Shown: in pieces, positions 24,835 through 27,246 of the stretch
Position numbering within the stretch: position 1 is the stretch's first letter
Layout of the letters: every line of letters starts with the position of its first letter
Source: Candidatus Gottesmanbacteria bacterium CG_4_10_14_0_8_um_filter_37_24
GTDB lineage: Bacteria > Patescibacteriota > Microgenomatia > 2-02-FULL-39-11
Assembly (NCBI GenBank): GCA_002785215.1
Contig: PFMK01000085.1
Coordinates: forward strand, 4,742-31,987
DNA length: 27,246 bases
Direction of reading: 5' to 3'
Program-made: the position numbers and the translations under genes
The notes under the pieces: generated by a model
The model's input: only the letters and a program-made list of their open reading frames with translations
Database searches by the model: none
What the model was told of the DNA's origin: nothing

Positions 24835-24865
24835 ATTTTTTATTTAATTTACTCCTTTTAATAAT
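24814..24865. repeat. 16-base direct repeat straddling the rmlC start
   Basis: The sequence TACTCCTTTTAATAAT occurs perfectly at 24814-24829 and again at 24850-24865, 36 bases apart. Read on the coding strand it is ATTATTAAAAGGAGTA, so each copy holds a GGAG. One copy is in the rmlA-rmlC gap and the other covers rmlC codons 3-8. The gap copy is 17 bases from the ATG, beyond normal ribosome-site spacing. Confidence 0.7.
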
Positions 24866-24867
24866 AT

Positions 24868-25602
24868 TTAAGACTTTCTCTTATTTGCCCAATATGAATT
24901 TGCCAGAAATAACGTGTCAAATGTCCCGGCATCAGACCAGAATCCTTCAATTGCCTGCCATTTTAATTTTCCGATTTTTATATATTGATTATTCACATCC
25001 GTAATTTCAAGTTCCTCCCGAAAGGAAGGTTTACAATTCCTAATAAAGTCGAAAACTTGGCTATCATATATATAAAGACCGGTAGCAATATAATTGCTTT
25101 TTGGGCAATCAGGTTTTTCCTCTATATTCAACAATTTTTTATTGTCATTCTTATCAAAAACAGCAACACCAAACCTGGATAGTTGTCTTTTGTCCAATGT
25201 ATTTTTAAGAAATACTACTGCCCCATCTGAAAATTCTCTTACGGGTTTTTTTATGTCCGCATCTGTCGTGTTGTCTCCAAGAATGACCGTAATATCACCG
25301 TCATCTGCAAAATCTTCAGCCAGAAGTAAGGCATCGGCAATCCCCCCATCAGGTTTTTCCTGATAGGCAAACTCCAGATGTTTTATACCTAATTCTTTCC
25401 CGTTTTTTAAAACCCTCATGAAATGTCCTGCATGTGGACCGCTGGTAACGACTAATATTTCGTTTATCCCTGCTTTTACTAAAGTCCTTATCGGATAAAA
25501 AATCATCGGGCTGTCATATACGGGCAGAAGATGTTTATTGGTAGCAAAGGTCAAAGGATAAAGTCTCGTACCTAAACCACCTGCCAGAACTATACCTTTC
25601 AT
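24868..25602 (-). CDS. rmlA: Glucose-1-phosphate thymidylyltransferase (RmlA, short form)
   Basis: This 244-residue nucleotidyltransferase makes dTDP-glucose from dTTP and glucose 1-phosphate, the entry step to dTDP-rhamnose. The nucleotide-binding signature GGLGTRLYPLT is at 8-18, K23 follows in NKHLLPV, then QEKPDGGIADALLLAEDF (81-98), the metal Asp D110 in ILGDN, IEEKPDCPKSN (160-170) and FWSDAGTFDTL (221-231). It lacks about 45 C-terminal residues found in the E. coli enzyme; that region forms the allosteric site in the long form, so this is the short form common in archaea and many other bacteria and may escape dTDP-rhamnose feedback. It is first of the rmlACBD order, 4 bases after the small membrane protein gene. 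No Shine-Dalgarno site. Confidence 0.92.
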   Translation of the reverse strand: MKGIVLAGGLGTRLYPLTFATNKHLLPVYDSPMIFYPIRTLVKAGINEILVVTSGPHAGHFMRVLKNGKELGIKHLEFAYQEKPDGGIADALLLAEDFADDGDITVILGDNTTDADIKKPVREFSDGAVVFLKNTLDKRQLSRFGVAVFDKNDNKKLLNIEEKPDCPKSNYIATGLYIYDSQVFDFIRNCKPSFREELEITDVNNQYIKIGKLKWQAIEGFWSDAGTFDTLFLANSYWANKRKS

Positions 25603-25606
25603 AAAT

Positions 25607-25864
25607 TCAATATATAGCTCCCCTTAAAAGAATAACAGAAAAGATTGCAATAAGTAGATATTCTATCACAATCTTAGCATGCAAATCACCTTTCAGCTTA
25701 TGATAAGAAACCCCCATCAGAAAATAAAACGCTGAAGTCAGGATGACTACTTTAAACTGCCTGTCTGGATTACCCGAGTAAAGGTAAAGAAACAGAACGC
25801 CCAAACCCAATATTACGGTTAGAAAAATATAATAAATTACATGAAAAAAATGATCAGTTTTCAT
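25607..25864 (-). CDS. Small three-helix membrane protein, unknown function
   Basis: An 85-residue protein with three predicted helices at about 8-29, 37-53 and 65-82. The charged stretch YHKLKGDLH (54-62) between helices 2 and 3 holds two His and an Asp. I do not recognise a named family. It is tightly packed between the CAP-domain gene (3-base gap) and rmlA (4-base gap), and its coding frame is closed by TAA just before the rmlA start region. Because the frame fills its slot exactly and has good hydrophobic pattern, I take it as real. Its site in the operon suggests a membrane function linked to the CAP protein or to glycan assembly. That is inference only. Confidence 0.7.
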   Translation of the reverse strand: MKTDHFFHVIYYIFLTVILGLGVLFLYLYSGNPDRQFKVVILTSAFYFLMGVSYHKLKGDLHAKIVIEYLLIAIFSVILLRGAIY

Positions 25865-25867
25865 ATT

Positions 25868-26782
25868 TTATAAAATAACTCCTACTCCGGTTGCCCCCAT
25901 AGCTCCAAGAAGTGCAATAAATAAAATAATATGCGAGAGAAAATGACCGCTCACTCTATATATCCTGTTCTTCCAGATATATAAGCCGTCTATAAATATT
26001 ACGGCAAGTAAAAATTCAGCCAGTAAAAGTGATACTTTCTTTGATGACTTGAAAACCACCCAGAAGTTATTCCCGTATTCAGATTTATTAAGAACTCCTA
26101 CAAAGGGAGCCTCCTGGGAATTTACTGTTTCCGGCTGGTTATTGGTAGTATTAGCAGAAGATAACAACATCTTCTTTTCTTTCTCTTCTTTTTCCGATGC
26201 GATCAGTGGCGATAAAGTACCAAATTCCTGTACAACCAAGGTTGTCTCTGAACCGTTCAACTCACCATTCATTATGGCTACCCCTATATCCGTATATTCA
26301 GGTTTAAGAATATTGGCCCTATGAGTCGGAGATTTCATCCAGGCTGCAACTACATCTTCTGAATAGTCAAAATCCTTGGCTAAATTTTCACCGGCATATA
26401 TATAGTCGTAACCTGATTTTTTTATGAAATCCCAGGGTGTCGTTCCTGTCGGAGATATATGAGCCCAATAATTCTGGGAAAACATATCTGAAGCTTTTTG
26501 GGTAGCTGCTAGAGATAATTCGTTTGACAAAGACAAAGGCGGAAGATTTGCTTTTCCTCTTTCAAGGTTAACATAATGAAGTATATTTTCCACTTTGATA
26601 TCAGTAGCATAACCTAAAATACTGGGGGGGGTATGTCTGACAATATTGGCATAAGTCTGGAACATCAGAAGTACAACCATATAGAAGATTATGTAGGATG
26701 TGTGCAAAGTCCTGGCCTTATAATTGTTGGACTCATGCGGCAGGAAAAGATAATGCAGTGAATTCCTGATTGTATCAAACAT
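25868..26782 (-). CDS. Membrane-anchored CAP/SCP-domain protein
   Basis: A 304-residue protein. Residues 1-25 are polar, a helix spans about 28-46, the CAP domain covers 65-190, a charged and Asn/Gln-rich linker follows (196-225), and two helices lie at about 250-268 and 280-303. CAP markers are VNLERGKANLPPLSLSNEL (71-89), YWAHISPTGTTPWDF (105-119) with H108, AGENLAKDF (130-138) with E131, and WMKSPTHRANIL (148-159) with H154. These His and Glu residues form the usual metal-binding cavity. The domain should face outwards. Bacterial YkwD-like CAP proteins are common, but their activity is unclear. An eight-C run at codons 50-53, just before the CAP domain, is a slippage site. Tight packing with the small membrane gene suggests a joint transcript. 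Confidence 0.88.
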   Translation of the reverse strand: MFDTIRNSLHYLFLPHESNNYKARTLHTSYIIFYMVVLLMFQTYANIVRHTPPSILGYATDIKVENILHYVNLERGKANLPPLSLSNELSLAATQKASDMFSQNYWAHISPTGTTPWDFIKKSGYDYIYAGENLAKDFDYSEDVVAAWMKSPTHRANILKPEYTDIGVAIMNGELNGSETTLVVQEFGTLSPLIASEKEEKEKKMLLSSANTTNNQPETVNSQEAPFVGVLNKSEYGNNFWVVFKSSKKVSLLLAEFLLAVIFIDGLYIWKNRIYRVSGHFLSHIILFIALLGAMGATGVGVIL

Positions 26783-26885
26783 AATTATATTATTTTGACA
26801 AAAATACTAACTAACATCAAGATAAAGTGAGCATATAGACAATACACGGATAGTCTAAGTTCAAGTATATAGCTAGTTTTTCGAG
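26783..26885. other. Spacer between lamin-tail and CAP genes
   Basis: This AT-rich 103-base spacer lies upstream of the long minus-strand series and is the natural place for its main promoter. An AT-only inverted repeat TATTTT-GACA-AAAATA lies at 26791-26806, close to the CAP start. I find no -35/-10 pair with good spacing, and no clear terminator for the upstream gene. Confidence 0.3.
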
Positions 26886-27246
26886 TTAACAAGAAGAGTC
26901 GTTACTGGCTCCCTTAGAAGTATTGAGACAATTTTGCCACGATCCCCCATCAGGTTTCCTGCCGATGGAAACATCCTTACCCGGATCGGATGAAAAATGG
27001 TATTGATCGATAATTACGCCATCCGGCGAAAACAAAACGACATCATCACCTGAATTATTGAAAAATGCGGTAGTAATATCAATTGTCGGGAAATCCGGAT
27101 TGGTTGTATTTATGGAAAGTAAGCTCTTTTTTGATTCGTTACTGTCATCTAACAAGAAATTATCGTCGTCGTCTATCCAATAACCGGATAGATCTACTCT
27201 TTGAAGATTATGGAATTCAACCCATTCGTTGTTTGGCGAAGTAGTA
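26886..27246 (-). CDS. Lamin-tail-domain (LTD) protein, C-terminal part, cut by window edge
   Basis: The frame stays open to the right edge, giving about 120 visible residues; a TTG at 27155 is not the true start because the frame and the homology pattern continue upstream. Visible blocks are NNEWVEFHNL, then LSGYWIDDDDNF, FNNSGDDVVLFSPDGVIIDQ and SIGRKPDGGSWQNC near the end. This order (EWVE, LSGY/W, sGD.v.L....G.v.D, S..R...G...W) is the beta-sandwich lamin-tail domain found in many secreted or surface proteins of bacteria. The C-terminus ends a few residues after the domain with a Cys-containing tail. The rest of the protein, including any signal peptide or catalytic domain, lies outside. 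Probably an extracytoplasmic protein. Confidence 0.8.
   Translation of the reverse strand, partial: TTSPNNEWVEFHNLQRVDLSGYWIDDDDNFLLDDSNESKKSLLSINTTNPDFPTIDITTAFFNNSGDDVVLFSPDGVIIDQYHFSSDPGKDVSIGRKPDGGSWQNCLNTSKGASNDSSC

Noticed and set aside
26791..26806. Inverted repeat before the CAP gene as an operator
   Set aside because: Six A/T-only base pairs around GACA are expected by chance in such AT-rich DNA, and no regulator gene is nearby.
1..27246. tRNA genes, CRISPR arrays, insertion sequences
   Set aside because: The spacers were read on both strands; none has a cloverleaf, spaced identical repeats, transposase fragments or terminal inverted repeats.

Overview
The window is AT-rich, dense bacterial DNA (gaps rarely exceed 130 bases, many genes overlap by 4 bases) and is almost entirely a glycan-building island. 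TGA acts as a stop throughout (several ATGA stop-start overlaps and the end of tgt), so the genetic code is the ordinary bacterial one. Membrane glycosyltransferases of the GT-C type, a CAP-domain and a lamin-tail-domain surface protein, small proteins and few Shine-Dalgarno sites together suggest a Candidatus Patescibacteria (CPR) genome, perhaps Microgenomates. This is inference from gene content; no ribosomal or marker RNA is present.

Layout. All genes but one are on the minus strand, so the reading order is right to left. At the right edge lies the 3' part of a lamin-tail-domain protein (27246-26886), then a membrane-anchored CAP/SCP protein and a small three-helix membrane protein. Next come the nucleotide-sugar genes: rmlA, rmlC, rmlB, rmlD (dTDP-L-rhamnose type), ugd (UDP-glucuronate), a GDP-sugar dehydratase/reductase-like SDR and a UDP-glucuronate decarboxylase (UDP-xylose). 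From 19150 to 5841 follow four GT2 enzymes of the polyprenyl-phosphate-sugar synthase type (one fused to a GtrA membrane domain), five GT-C membrane transferases, and two SDR epimerases (one CDP-paratose 2-epimerase-like, one with a four-cysteine zinc-knuckle insert). The plus-strand gene tgt (4550-5713) interrupts the series. It ends in a structured, hairpin-rich spacer. Left of it are a small cupin protein, two more GT-C proteins and a MOP-family flippase.

How the parts fit. The window encodes nucleotide-sugar synthesis, enzymes that probably move sugars onto a polyprenyl-phosphate carrier (GT2 of the DPM1/ALG5 type), a probable flipping module (GtrA), seven membrane transferases of the class that uses lipid-linked sugars on the outer face of the membrane, and one oligosaccharide flippase. 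No soluble GT-B (GT1/GT4-like) transferase is visible here. The simplest reading is a pathway in which much of the glycan is built outside the membrane from polyprenyl-phosphate sugars, as in mycobacterial arabinogalactan/lipomannan synthesis or protein O-mannosylation. The acceptor is unknown.

Points worth attention: a tandem pair of PTPS-related GT-C-like proteins; an RmlC with Phe where the catalytic Tyr is expected; eight-base G/C tracts inside a GT gene and the CAP gene; a nested palindromic spacer after tgt; and a 16-base direct repeat straddling the rmlC start.
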